From NCBI RefSeq assembly GCF_025465255.1, contig NZ_JAODNI010000206.1:1-64000 (forward strand): a stretch of 64,000 bases of DNA. The letters are read 5' to 3'. The DNA comes from Pseudonocardia sp. (GTDB taxonomy: Bacteria > Actinomycetota > Actinomycetes > Mycobacteriales > Pseudonocardiaceae). The translations under genes and the position numbers were made by a program. The notes under the pieces are model-generated. The model saw only the letters and a program-made list of their open reading frames with translations, ran no database searches and was not told where the DNA came from. Of this stretch, positions 25,601 to 33,372 are shown in pieces (the stretch's first letter is position 1; each line of letters begins with the position of its first letter).

Positions 25601-25659
25601 CCGCCGGACGTCCGTCCCGTGGACTGTGCCCGCGCCGCCCGGCGGGCTAGCGTGATCGC

Positions 25660-27114
25660 ATGTCGGTGCAGACGGACCCGACGGTCGCGCTCCCGTCCGA
25701 CGGGCTCGTCGCCGTCGTCAAGCAGGACTGTCCGACGTGCCGGCTGGTCGAACCCGTCCTCGCCGCGCTGCCGCAGGTGGCGGTGTTCTCCCAGGACGAC
25801 CCCGCGTTCCCGGCCGGGATCGCCGACCTGCGCGACGACACCACCTTGGACGTCAGCCTCGCCCTGGACATCGACACCGTCCCCACGCTGATCCGCTTCG
25901 CGGGCGGCGTCGAGGTGGAGCGGACGGTCGGCTGGCTGCGGGCGTCGTGGGCGGCGCTCACCGGGATCGACGACCTCGGCGCCGACCTGCCCGAGCACCG
26001 GCCGGGCTGTGGATCGCGCACCCACGATCCACAGGTCGCCGAGGAGTTGCTGGTCCGCACCCGGGGCGGCACCTTGTCGTCGCGCCGGCTGGAGATCGCG
26101 GAGCTGGAGGACGAGTCCGAGGCGCTGTTCGACCGCGGTTACTCCGACGGGCTGCCGGTCGTCGCGCCGACCCCCGCCCGGGTCCTGCGGATGCTCGACG
26201 GCACGTCGCGGGCCTCCACCGACGTGGTCGCCGTGGTCCCGCCGAACCTCGCCGAGGCGACCGTCGAGAAGGTCGCGATCAACGCGGTCCTCGCCGGGTG
26301 CAGGCCGGAGTACCTGCCGGTCGTGCTCGCCGCCGTCGAGGCCGCGTGCACGGACGAGTTCAACGCCCACGGCCTCCTCGCGACGACCTGGGGCGCCGGC
26401 CCGGCGGTCCTGGTCAACGGTCCGGTCGCCGCCGAGATCGGGATGAACGCCCGGGGCAACGCTCTCGGCCAGGGCAACCGGGCGAACTCGACGATCGGCC
26501 GCGCGCTGCAACTCGTCATCCGCAACATCGGCGGCGGGCGCCCCGGCGAGGTCGACCGGGCCGCGCTCGGGCATCCCGGCAAGATCGGTTTCTGCTTCGC
26601 CGAGGACGAGGAGGGGTCCCCGTGGGAGCCCCTCGCCGAGACCTACGGCGTCGCCCCGGGCCGCTCGGCGGTCACGGTGTTCGCGGCCGAGGGGCCGCGC
26701 GGCGTGGTGGACCAGATCTCCCGGACCCCGGAGTCGCTCGCCCGCTCGCTCGCGCTCGGCCTGCGTGCGGTCTGCCACCCCAAGCTGGTGATCGGGTTCG
26801 ACGCGACCCTGGTCGTCTGCCCCGAGCACACGCGGGTGTTCACCGACGCGGGCTGGGACCGCGCACGCCTGACGGCCGAGCTGGACGCGCTCCTGCTGCT
26901 CGATCGGGCCGAGATCGAACGCGGTGCGGGCGGCATCGAGGAGGGCGTCCCGGTGTCGGACTCCGACCGCCCGCTGCCCAAGTTCCGGCCCGGTGGGCTG
27001 CAGATCGTGCACGCCGGGGGCGGGGCGGGGATGTTCTCCGCCGTGATCGGCGGCTGGGCAGGCGGCCCCGGCGGCAGCCGGCCCGTGACGAGAGAGGTGG
27101 ACCCGTGGCGCTGA
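25660..27114 (+). CDS. Thioredoxin-fold protein fused to a large domain of unknown function
   Basis: This 484-residue protein begins with a thioredoxin-like domain (about 14-115) with the redox motif CPTC at Cys24-Cys27 and the cis-Pro loop DTVPTLIRFAGGVEVERTVG. The remaining 350 residues form a separate conserved domain that I cannot name; notable blocks are FDRGYSDGLPVVAPTPARVL, ATTWGAGPAVLVNGPVAAEI and GNALGQGNRANSTIGRALQL. It overlaps the next gene, a UGSC selenoprotein, by ten bases. A thiol-disulfide partner beside a selenocysteine protein suggests a shared redox reaction (inference). Confidence 0.75.
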   Translation: MSVQTDPTVALPSDGLVAVVKQDCPTCRLVEPVLAALPQVAVFSQDDPAFPAGIADLRDDTTLDVSLALDIDTVPTLIRFAGGVEVERTVGWLRASWAALTGIDDLGADLPEHRPGCGSRTHDPQVAEELLVRTRGGTLSSRRLEIAELEDESEALFDRGYSDGLPVVAPTPARVLRMLDGTSRASTDVVAVVPPNLAEATVEKVAINAVLAGCRPEYLPVVLAAVEAACTDEFNAHGLLATTWGAGPAVLVNGPVAAEIGMNARGNALGQGNRANSTIGRALQLVIRNIGGGRPGEVDRAALGHPGKIGFCFAEDEEGSPWEPLAETYGVAPGRSAVTVFAAEGPRGVVDQISRTPESLARSLALGLRAVCHPKLVIGFDATLVVCPEHTRVFTDAGWDRARLTAELDALLLLDRAEIERGAGGIEEGVPVSDSDRPLPKFRPGGLQIVHAGGGAGMFSAVIGGWAGGPGGSRPVTREVDPWR

Positions 27115-27629
27115 CGATCCTGGACCCGACCGACGAGCGGGCGCCGGACCCGCGCACGGCGCTGGAGCGGCCCGCGTCGCTCGACGGGCTGCGGGTCGGG
27201 CTGCTGGACATCTCCAAGGCGCGGGGGGACGTGTTCCTCGACCGGCTCGAGGAGCTGCTGGCCGGCCGCGGGATCGCCGTGCGCCGCTACGCCAAGCCGA
27301 CCTTCGCCAAGCCGATGCCGCCGGACCTGCGGCGGGAGATCACCGCCCGGTGCGACGTGGTGATCGAGGCCCTCGCCGATTGAGGCTCCTGCACGTCGTG
27401 CAGTGTGCACGACTTCGCCGCCCTCGAGGGCCGGGGCGTCATCGCGGCCTTCCTCGCGTCCACCGAGTTCGTCGTGGCCGCCGCCTCCCAGGCGAAGGCG
27501 CTGGGCTATCGCGAGGTGCCCTCGGTCTTCGTCCCGCACCCGATCCAGGACCGGACGGACGAGGAGCTGCGGGCGCTCGCGGACGGGGCGTTGGCCGCGG
27601 TCCTGGCGGCGGTCACGCGGGAGCGTTAG
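27105..27629 (+). CDS. UGSC-family selenoprotein (in-frame TGA read as selenocysteine)
   Basis: From the GTG at 27105 (GAGAGG upstream) the frame is open for 92 codons, meets TGA at 27381-27383, and continues open for 81 more codons to the TAG at 27627. Across the TGA the protein reads VVIEALAD-U-GSCTSCSVHDF, i.e. Sec93-Gly-Ser-Cys96, the defining motif of the UGSC (seleno)protein family. The downstream half (FLASTEFVVAAASQAKALGY, VPSVFVPHPIQDRTDEEL) belongs to the same fold. Full length would be 174 residues. A hairpin just after the TGA fits a bacterial SECIS. Conventional gene calling would split this into two short fragments. The reaction is unknown; redox chemistry is likely. Confidence 0.85.
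27395..27413 (+). promoter_or_regulatory. Candidate bacterial SECIS hairpin
   Basis: Arms GTCGTGC (27395-27401) and GCACGAC (27407-27413) are perfectly complementary around an AGTGT apical loop. The loop begins about 19 bases after the UGA, in the range known for SelB-binding hairpins, and contains GU. An overlapping alternative pairing (CTGCACG with CGTGCAG) is also possible. No folding energy was computed. Confidence 0.6.
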
Positions 27630-28419
27630 TGCCTGGCCGGGCCGCCGCGGCGACCAGCGCGGGGAAGTAGCCGAGCGCATAGCCGCGCGCCGTCGGGTGG
27701 TAGGCGCCGGCCGCCGCCGGCCCGTTGATCCACGGGTCGGCGCTGCACACCCCGTGGCCCTCGAACGCCGGGCGCACGTCGACGAACTCGGCGCCCAGGC
27801 GCGCCGCGGTCCTGCGGATCGAGGCGTTCAGGGTGTCCGCGCCGCCGTTGAGCAGGACCCTCCGGGCCTGGTTGGGGACGCCGGCACAGTCCGGCGTCTC
27901 GTCGAAGAGCCAGGGATAGCCCAGCACGACGATCCGGGCCTGCGGCGCGCGCAGCCGGATCGCCCCGTAGTCGGCGGCGAGCCCGACCGGCAGCGCGAAG
28001 CGCGCGACCCCCTCCCCGGCCCGGACAGCCTGCGCGCACGTCTCGTCCGCTGCTGCGGTGGAGCAGGTGGTGAGCACCGGGGAGAAGCCGGTGTCGTTGC
28101 CGCCGACGGTGATCGTCACCAGATCGGTGGTGGCGGTGACGGCCTCGACCTGGTGGCGCAGGACGTCGGTCGTGGTCGCGCCGCTGCAGGCGATGTGGGT
28201 CAGCGGCCGGGTCCGGGCGTAGAGGGCGGGGTAGGAATACGGGCTGCGCTGACAGGCGCCGCTCACGCCGTCGGGTGGGGCGCCGACGCCCGCGGCGTAG
28301 GAGTCCCCGAGGGCGACGTACTCCGGCCCGGCGTCCGCCGAGGCGGCCGGGGCGACGGCCGTGGCCACGCCGAGCAGGGTCAGGCAGCTCAGCAGGAGAA
28401 TCACGGCACGGCGGCGCAT
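27613..28419 (-). CDS. Secreted SGNH/GDSL hydrolase
   Basis: This 268-residue esterase/lipase starts with a Sec signal peptide (MRRRAVILLLSCLTLLGVAT, cut near ASA-DA). Catalytic blocks are YVALGDSYAAGVGAPP (Ser40), TITVGGNDTGF and the Asp/His pair in DPWINGPAAAGAYHPTARGY. Six cysteines suggest disulfides, as in Streptomyces-type secreted lipases. Its last 17 bases overlap the convergent 3' end of the selenoprotein gene. It looks unrelated to the aromatic genes. Confidence 0.9.
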   Translation of the reverse strand: MRRRAVILLLSCLTLLGVATAVAPAASADAGPEYVALGDSYAAGVGAPPDGVSGACQRSPYSYPALYARTRPLTHIACSGATTTDVLRHQVEAVTATTDLVTITVGGNDTGFSPVLTTCSTAAADETCAQAVRAGEGVARFALPVGLAADYGAIRLRAPQARIVVLGYPWLFDETPDCAGVPNQARRVLLNGGADTLNASIRRTAARLGAEFVDVRPAFEGHGVCSADPWINGPAAAGAYHPTARGYALGYFPALVAAAARPGTNAPA

Positions 28420-28531
28420 CCCCTCATCCAGCCAGGGCGTTCGCGTGCGGACAAGCCGCCGTCGGGGTCACGGCGTCGTGGTCCTCGGTGATCGGGCGCC
28501 CCGCCTCTCGATCACGCGCGGGCCGTGCCGC

Positions 28532-28879
28532 TCAGCCGTCACCGCGGGCGTGCGCCCGCAGCCGCTCCGCCCAGGACAGCGCCGCCGCGGGCTCGCCCAC
28601 GTCCGCGAACCACGCCCCGTCCCGCTCGACCACGGGGTAGACCCCGAGCCGGTGCTGGGGCGAGGCGTCGCACTCGCCGGTCTCGAGGTCGAAGCGGTAC
28701 CAGTGCCAGGGGCAGGTCAGGGTCCGCCCGTCGCGCAGCCAGCCCTGGTCGAGAGGGCCCTTGTTGTGCGGGCAGAGCGCGTCGGTGACCCGGTAGCCGC
28801 CGGCGCCGGAGAACACCGCGAAGGTCCGGCCGTCGTCGCTGGTGACGACGCCCGGCCCGTCCAGCCGGACCAGGCTCAC
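28532..28879 (-). CDS. Rieske-type [2Fe-2S] ferredoxin
   Basis: This 115-residue soluble Rieske protein has ligands in ALCPHNKGPLDQG and TLTCPWHWYRFDL. The residues between the two Cys-His pairs match bacterial oxygenase ferredoxins and NirD-like proteins. The GTG start at 28879 shares one base with the stop of the tautomerase gene (TAGTG), so translation is coupled. It is the only electron-transfer partner for the two Rieske oxygenases in this window; no ferredoxin reductase is seen. It is in the hydratase/tautomerase operon. Confidence 0.87.
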   Translation of the reverse strand: MSLVRLDGPGVVTSDDGRTFAVFSGAGGYRVTDALCPHNKGPLDQGWLRDGRTLTCPWHWYRFDLETGECDASPQHRLGVYPVVERDGAWFADVGEPAAALSWAERLRAHARGDG

Positions 28880-29082
28880 TACCTGCGCCCGGACGCCCGC
28901 AGCTCGGCGAGGGTCTCGCCGCCCACGAACCAGTGCTCCGGCTCGCACTCGGTGAGGACCACGCGGATGGACTCGCGCTTCGCCCCGATCGACTTCTCGG
29001 CGGCGTCGGTCAGCGCCTGGCCCAGGGCCTGGAGCTGCTCCGGCGTGCGCCCGCGTCCGATCGTCACCTGGATCAACGGCAT
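28879..29082 (-). CDS. 4-Oxalocrotonate tautomerase
   Basis: This 67-residue 4-OT family enzyme begins MPLIQVTIGRGRTPEQLQAL; removal of Met exposes the catalytic Pro1. Arg-rich KRESIRVVLTECEPEHWFVG contains the equivalents of the other active-site residues. The family converts 2-hydroxymuconate to 2-oxo-3-hexenedioate in meta-cleavage pathways. The neighbouring hydratase/decarboxylase genes support that role. A long hairpin separates it from the upstream gene. Confidence 0.88.
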   Translation of the reverse strand: MPLIQVTIGRGRTPEQLQALGQALTDAAEKSIGAKRESIRVVLTECEPEHWFVGGETLAELRASGRR

Positions 29083-29110
29083 GTCGCGTCCTCCCTGCTC
29101 ACCCCGACCC

Positions 29111-29150
29111 GTGCGCGTGAAACCTCGCTAGAACGAGGTTCCACGCGCAC
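29111..29150. repeat. GTGCGCG-type long hairpin inside the hydratase-tautomerase operon
   Basis: Arms GTGCGCGTGAAACCTCG and CGAGGTTCCACGCGCAC match at 16 of 17 positions around CTAGAA. It lies between the decarboxylase/hydratase stop (29160) and the tautomerase start (29082), so it could attenuate or end transcription within the operon. Confidence 0.75.
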
Positions 29151-29159
29151 AGGACGGGT

Positions 29160-29918
29160 CTACCTGCAGCCGAGCTCGACGGTGCCGAGCCGGTCGATCG
29201 AGGCAACGACCACGTCGCCAGGGGTCACGGGGACCGCGGCGGTCAGGCCGCCGGAGAGCACGATCTCGCCCGCCCTCAGCCCTTCGCCGTCGGCGGCGAG
29301 CTGGCGGACCAGCCAGGCCACCGCGGCGGCCGGGTGGCCGAGCGAGGCGGCACCCGACGCCGTCGCGACGACCTTGCCGTTCTTCTCCAGCACCACGCCG
29401 ACCAGCCGGAGGTCGATCGACCCGGGCGGGACGGGCGTTCCGACCACGAACCGGCCCGCCGACGTGTTGTCCGCGACGACGTCGGCCATCGTGAACTTGT
29501 AGTCGGTGTAGCGGGAGTCGAGGACCTCGATGCCGACGGCCACCCCGGACGAGGCCGCGACGACGTCGGACGCCGTGACGTGGGGGCCCGCGAGGTCACG
29601 ACCCAGGACGAAGACGATCTCCGGTTCGCAGCGCGGCTGGATCAGCGCCGACGTGTCGAGCGGCTCCCCGAGGTCGACCGCGTTGGCCCCGGCCAGGAAG
29701 CCGAACACCGGATCGCTGACGCCGACCTGCGCCTGCTTCGCCCGGCTCGTCACGCCGAGCTTCCAGCCGACGAGAGGGCCCGCGGCGTCGCGCAGCTCGC
29801 GTTGCACCTGGTAGGCGGTGGTGAGGTCGAGCTCGGGGACGTCCGCGGAGAGCTGCTCGATGGCGGTGCGGTCCGCGACGGCCTTGCTCAGCCGGGCCGC
29901 GAGTTCGGACACGTTCAT
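29160..29918 (-). CDS. 2-Oxopent-4-enoate hydratase / 4-oxalocrotonate decarboxylase family, member 1
   Basis: This 252-residue enzyme of the FAH-related hydratase/decarboxylase family shows LVGWKLGVTSRAKQAQVGVS, the acidic metal-binding CEPEIVFVLGRDLAGPHVTA and VAVGIEVLDSRYTDYKFTMA. It overlaps the paralogue upstream by ATGA. In meta-cleavage operons such paralogues occur in pairs: one decarboxylates 2-oxo-3-hexenedioate and the other hydrates 2-hydroxypenta-2,4-dienoate, and the two interact. Which is which cannot be decided from sequence reading alone. Confidence 0.85.
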   Translation of the reverse strand: MNVSELAARLSKAVADRTAIEQLSADVPELDLTTAYQVQRELRDAAGPLVGWKLGVTSRAKQAQVGVSDPVFGFLAGANAVDLGEPLDTSALIQPRCEPEIVFVLGRDLAGPHVTASDVVAASSGVAVGIEVLDSRYTDYKFTMADVVADNTSAGRFVVGTPVPPGSIDLRLVGVVLEKNGKVVATASGAASLGHPAAAVAWLVRQLAADGEGLRAGEIVLSGGLTAAVPVTPGDVVVASIDRLGTVELGCR

Positions 29919-30712
29919 GCGTTGCCTCCCGCGCCGACGCGGATCGTGACCGGGCCCAGCCGGTCGAACTCGGCCCGGAACACGTCCCCGGGCGTCATCG
30001 GGACCGCCGCGTGCAGCGCGCCCGTCATCACCAGGTGGCCGGGTTCGAGCGCGATGCCGTTCTCGCCCAGCACGTTCGCCAGCCAGGCGACGACCGCGAC
30101 CGGGTCCCCCAGGGCCGCGGCGCCCGCGCCCGTGTCGATCAGCTCGCCGTTGCGGGTGAGGGTCATCCCGATCAGCCGGGTGTCCAGGTTCTCGACCGGC
30201 ACGATCCGGCTCGACGTCGCCATCGCCCCGTTCGAGGCGAGGTCCGCGACCGTGTCCGCGAGCTTGATCCGCCAGTCCGCGATCCGCGAGTCGACGATCT
30301 CCATCCCCGCCACGGCGCCGGCGATCGCGGCCCGGGCCCGCGTCACCGTGACGCCCGGGCCCTGCAGCCGCTCACCGAGCACGAAGAGGATCTCCGCCTC
30401 GACCTTCGGTGCGATGAACCGGTCGAGCGGGATCTCGTCCCCGTCGCGGTAGACGGTGGAGGCGAGGACGGGGCCGTAGTCCGGGGAGTCGACGCCGACC
30501 ATCTTCTGCATCGGCTCCGAGGTCAGGCCGACCTTGTAGCCGACCACGCTGTCGCCGTCCGCGAGGAGCAGCGCCAGCAGCTCCTTCTGCACCGCGTAGC
30601 CGTCCGCCATGCCGAGCGACGGGTCGTCGTCGGTGAAGGGCGGGATCGGGGTGCGGGTGCGGCGGGCGTCGTACAGCGCCTGCGCCTTCTCGCGGGCGTC
30701 CGTCACGGGCAT
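29915..30712 (-). CDS. 2-Oxopent-4-enoate hydratase / 4-oxalocrotonate decarboxylase family, member 2
   Basis: This 265-residue paralogue is the first gene of the operon. Features are VVGYKVGLTSEPMQKMVGVD, the metal ligands in KVEAEILFVLGERLQGPGVT and GMEIVDSRIADWRIKLADTV. The RIADWRIKLADTVAD block resembles 4-oxalocrotonate decarboxylases somewhat more than hydratases, but the difference is slight. The ATG start has no strong Shine-Dalgarno sequence. A TTCCG/CGGAA palindrome sits about 72-88 bases upstream. Confidence 0.85.
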   Translation of the reverse strand: MPVTDAREKAQALYDARRTRTPIPPFTDDDPSLGMADGYAVQKELLALLLADGDSVVGYKVGLTSEPMQKMVGVDSPDYGPVLASTVYRDGDEIPLDRFIAPKVEAEILFVLGERLQGPGVTVTRARAAIAGAVAGMEIVDSRIADWRIKLADTVADLASNGAMATSSRIVPVENLDTRLIGMTLTRNGELIDTGAGAAALGDPVAVVAWLANVLGENGIALEPGHLVMTGALHAAVPMTPGDVFRAEFDRLGPVTIRVGAGGNA

Positions 30713-30783
30713 CGCAGGCCTCTCCTCGTCGTTCGAAGTCCGAGATCATCGTGGCGTCCGCGGCGCACCCCGTCACCGCCCCC

Positions 30784-30800
30784 GTTCCGCTCACCGGAAC
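30784..30800. promoter_or_regulatory. GTTCCG-N5-CGGAAC palindrome upstream of the hydratase operon
   Basis: Perfect six-base arms GTTCCG and CGGAAC are separated by five bases. The half-sites (TTCCG/CGGAA) equal those of the twin boxes at 32356-32386, so the IclR protein encoded between the two sites could bind both and tie the upper and lower ring-cleavage operons together (inference). Confidence 0.5.
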
Positions 30801-30839
30801 CCTGGGTCCCCGGAGCCGAGGCACGCGGTGCCCCCGCGC

Positions 30840-31631
30840 TCACGCGCCCTGTCCGTCGCGTTCGACGGGCTCCGGTGACCAGCCCAGACGCCGGGAGATC
30901 GCCTCGCCCGCCTCGACGAGCGAGCGCGCGTGCCGCCGCCGGGCCGCCGCGCCGAACCGGGCCCCTGGCGCGCCGATCGACAGGGCCGCGACGACGTCGC
31001 CGTAGCGGTCCCGGACGGGCGCCGCGATCGACGCGATCCCGATCTCCCGCTCGTCCACCGCCTCGGCCCAGCCGCGGGCCCGGACGGTCGCGAGCTCGTC
31101 CCGCAGCGTCCCGGGCTCGACGAGCGTGTGCGAGGTCAGCGCGGCGAAGGGCCCGGCGAGCCGGTCCTCCCGCTCCGCCTCGGGCAGGTGCGCGAGCAGT
31201 ATCTTCCCGGAACTGGTGCAGTGCGCGGGGACCCGGCGGCCGGTCTCGGTGAACAGCCGCAGCGAGTGGGCGCTCTCGAGGCGGTCCACGTAGACGACCT
31301 CGACGCCGTCGAGCACCCCGATCTGACAGGTCTCGCCGGTCTCGTCGCGCAGGTGGGCGAGCACCGGGCCGGCCGCGGCGTGCAGGTCCATGTGGACCTT
31401 GACCGCCTCGCCGAGCTCGACCATGACGACGCCGAGCCGGTAACCGCCGGTGTGCGGGTCCTGCTCGATCATGCCCTCGCCCGCGAGGGTGACGAGGAGC
31501 CGGTGGACGACGGATTTGTGCAGGCCCAGGCGCCGGGCGAGCTCGGAGACGCCGAGGGTGGCCTCGCGGGTGCGGAAGGCCTTGAGGAGCCGGGCCGCGT
31601 TGGTGACGGTGGCGAGGGGGGCGTCCGTCAT
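30840..31631 (-). CDS. IclR-family regulator B
   Basis: This 263-residue regulator has the winged helix TVTNAARLLKAFRTREATLG to SVVHRLLVTLAGEGMIEQ and an effector domain with VVYVDRLESAHSLRLFTETG, HCTSSGKILLAHLP and AEAVDEREIGIASIAAPVRD. It resembles regulator A (23213) strongly. The ATG overlaps the upstream hypothetical gene (ATGA). It is transcribed away from the extradiol dioxygenase operon and lies next to candidate operators on both sides. Confidence 0.9.
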   Translation of the reverse strand: MTDAPLATVTNAARLLKAFRTREATLGVSELARRLGLHKSVVHRLLVTLAGEGMIEQDPHTGGYRLGVVMVELGEAVKVHMDLHAAAGPVLAHLRDETGETCQIGVLDGVEVVYVDRLESAHSLRLFTETGRRVPAHCTSSGKILLAHLPEAEREDRLAGPFAALTSHTLVEPGTLRDELATVRARGWAEAVDEREIGIASIAAPVRDRYGDVVAALSIGAPGARFGAAARRRHARSLVEAGEAISRRLGWSPEPVERDGQGA

Positions 31632-32338
31632 GAGGGGGGCTCCGGCGGCCTCGGGGTCCAGTCGCGGCGGCCGCCGACGGAGGCGAGGAGGGCCTTGCGG
31701 ACCTCGTCCGGGTCCGGCGTCGCGCTCTCGGCGAGGGCCGCCACCGCCGGGTCCCGGGGGGCGATGGCGCGGGCCAGCAACGCCTGGGCGCGGGGGAGGC
31801 CGGCCACCGAGGCGCCCACCAGCTCGTCGACCAGGGACTCCCGGCCGCGGACCCGGCTGCGGATGGTGTCGAAGTCCCGCATCGCGGCCGAGTGGCCGCT
31901 CGCCAGGCCCGAGCCGACGTGGCCCGCGTGGTGCGGCGTCAGGCCCGAGCCGGGCTGCGCGACCACGTGGTAGACGGTCGTCTGCAGCCCGAGCGCGCCC
32001 CTGACCTCGGCGTACTGCGGTTCGACGGACTCGTCGACCAGCCCCAGCGACGGGACGACGACCGGGTCGTAGAAGCGGAGCGTCCACTCCAGGCCCGGCA
32101 GTGTGCCGGTGTGCTGCACCTCCTGGCCGCGGAGCGGGCCGAGGTCCTCGCGCGTCGCGAGCAGGTGCAGGTTGCGCACCCCGATCGCCGCCACGTGCAA
32201 CGGACCGCCGGTGAGCAGCGGCATCCGGCCGCGGACGGCGGGCGGGAACGTGTCCGCCTGGGCGAGGTAGGCGCGGTGCAGCGCCGTGACGTACTCGGCG
32301 ACGGCCTCGCGCATGCGCATCGGATCGGTCTGGGTCAT
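31628..32338 (-). CDS. Conserved hypothetical protein of the ring-cleavage cluster
   Basis: This 236-residue soluble protein is not one I recognise. It opens MTQTDPMRMREAVAEYVTAL and contains an aromatic, His-rich centre, with YHVVAQPGSGLTPHHAGHVG and SGLASGHSAAMRDFDTIRSR. The motifs PHHAGH and SGH could bind a metal or form an active site (inference). Its gene is divergent from the extradiol dioxygenases and coupled to IclR regulator B, so it is probably induced with the pathway. The start ATG has no good Shine-Dalgarno sequence; MRMREAV is an alternative. Confidence 0.7.
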   Translation of the reverse strand: MTQTDPMRMREAVAEYVTALHRAYLAQADTFPPAVRGRMPLLTGGPLHVAAIGVRNLHLLATREDLGPLRGQEVQHTGTLPGLEWTLRFYDPVVVPSLGLVDESVEPQYAEVRGALGLQTTVYHVVAQPGSGLTPHHAGHVGSGLASGHSAAMRDFDTIRSRVRGRESLVDELVGASVAGLPRAQALLARAIAPRDPAVAALAESATPDPDEVRKALLASVGGRRDWTPRPPEPPS

Positions 32339-32355
32339 GCGACGTCCGTTCTGAT

Positions 32356-32386
32356 TTCCGGAACGGGTGGGCTTCCTTCCGGAACG
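32356..32386. promoter_or_regulatory. Twin TTCCGGAACG boxes between divergent operons
   Basis: Two identical 10-base boxes TTCCGGAACG (32356-32365 and 32377-32386) lie exactly 21 bases apart, i.e. two helical turns. Each contains the palindrome TTCCGGAA. They occupy the 109-base space between the hypothetical/IclR operon and the dioxygenase operon, which is ideal for an IclR tetramer. Confidence 0.65.
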
Positions 32387-32447
32387 CTAGGCCGCCTACG
32401 GTCACACCGTCAACCCGCCGGCACCGCTGCTGAGAGAGGGGTTACCC

Positions 32448-33362
32448 GTGGGGATCCTGCGCCTCGCCCACATCGACGTCCGCACACCCGACCTGGACCT
32501 CGCCGCCGCGTACTACTCCGAGGTCATGGGCCTGCAGACCGTGCAGCGCGACGCCGAGACCGTCTACTTCAAGTGCTGGGACGAGGAGGACCACCACTCG
32601 TTGCGCATGCGCTACAACCCGCGCACCGGGATGGACTCCTTCACCTTCCGCGTGGAGTCCGAGGACGACCTGCACGACTTCGAGAAGAGGGTGGAGGCCT
32701 ACGGCTGCCCCACGACGCGCGTCTCCAAGGGCGCCGCCGTCGGCCAGGGCGAGTCGATCCGGTTCGAGGTGCCTTCGGGCCAGATCATGGAACTGGTCTG
32801 GGACATCGAGAAGACCGGGAACATCCTCGGCAAGCACAACCCGAGCCCGACGCCGCCGCCGGACCTGCCGGGCATCGCGCCGCCGCGGATGGACCACATG
32901 CTCGTCAACGCCGAGGAGGTCGCCGAGGCCGCGTCGTTCTTCATCGACGTGCTGGGCATGCGGATGACCGAACAGGTGCTCGACGGCAACGGCCACCAGC
33001 TCGGCGTCTGGATGGCCGGCCGGACGAACTCGCCGCACGACATCGCGATCGTCAACGGCCCCAACGGCGCGCTGCACCACTGGGCCTACTGGCTCGACGA
33101 CTGGGACGACGTCCGCAAGGCCGCCGACACCCTCGCCTACAACGGCGTGCAGATCGACCAGGGCCCGACCCGGCACGGCATCACCCGCGGCAACACCATC
33201 TACTTCTTCGACCCGCTGGGCATCCGCAACGAGGTCTTCACCGGCGGCTACTGGGTGGACCCGGACACGGAGATCATCACCTGGACCGAGGACAACTTCG
33301 GCAAGGGCCTCTTCTACTACGAGAACGTCGTCAGCCAGCGCTTCCTGCGGATGCACACCTGA
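32448..33362 (+). CDS. Extradiol ring-cleavage dioxygenase 1 (catechol 2,3-dioxygenase type I)
   Basis: This 304-residue vicinal-oxygen-chelate enzyme has two glyoxalase-like modules. The N-terminal module starts LRLAHIDVRTPDLDLAAAYY; the catalytic C-terminal module starts at PRMDHMLVNAEEVAEAASFF. Iron ligands are the His of PRMDHML, the His of GALHHWAYW and the Glu of GIRNEVFTGGYW. Conserved HGITRGNTIYFFDPLG supplies the second-sphere His and Tyr. The GTG start is preceded by AGAGAGG. It would cleave a catechol to a hydroxymuconic semialdehyde. A close paralogue follows. Confidence 0.92.
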   Translation: MGILRLAHIDVRTPDLDLAAAYYSEVMGLQTVQRDAETVYFKCWDEEDHHSLRMRYNPRTGMDSFTFRVESEDDLHDFEKRVEAYGCPTTRVSKGAAVGQGESIRFEVPSGQIMELVWDIEKTGNILGKHNPSPTPPPDLPGIAPPRMDHMLVNAEEVAEAASFFIDVLGMRMTEQVLDGNGHQLGVWMAGRTNSPHDIAIVNGPNGALHHWAYWLDDWDDVRKAADTLAYNGVQIDQGPTRHGITRGNTIYFFDPLGIRNEVFTGGYWVDPDTEIITWTEDNFGKGLFYYENVVSQRFLRMHT

Positions 33363-33372
33363 GGAGCTCATC

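Noticed and set aside
27105-27383. Reading the gene as a complete 92-residue protein ending at the TGA, with a second small gene starting at GTG 27405
   Set aside because: Both parts are halves of one UGSC domain in the same frame, the key motif spans the TGA, and GTG 27405 has no ribosome-binding site.
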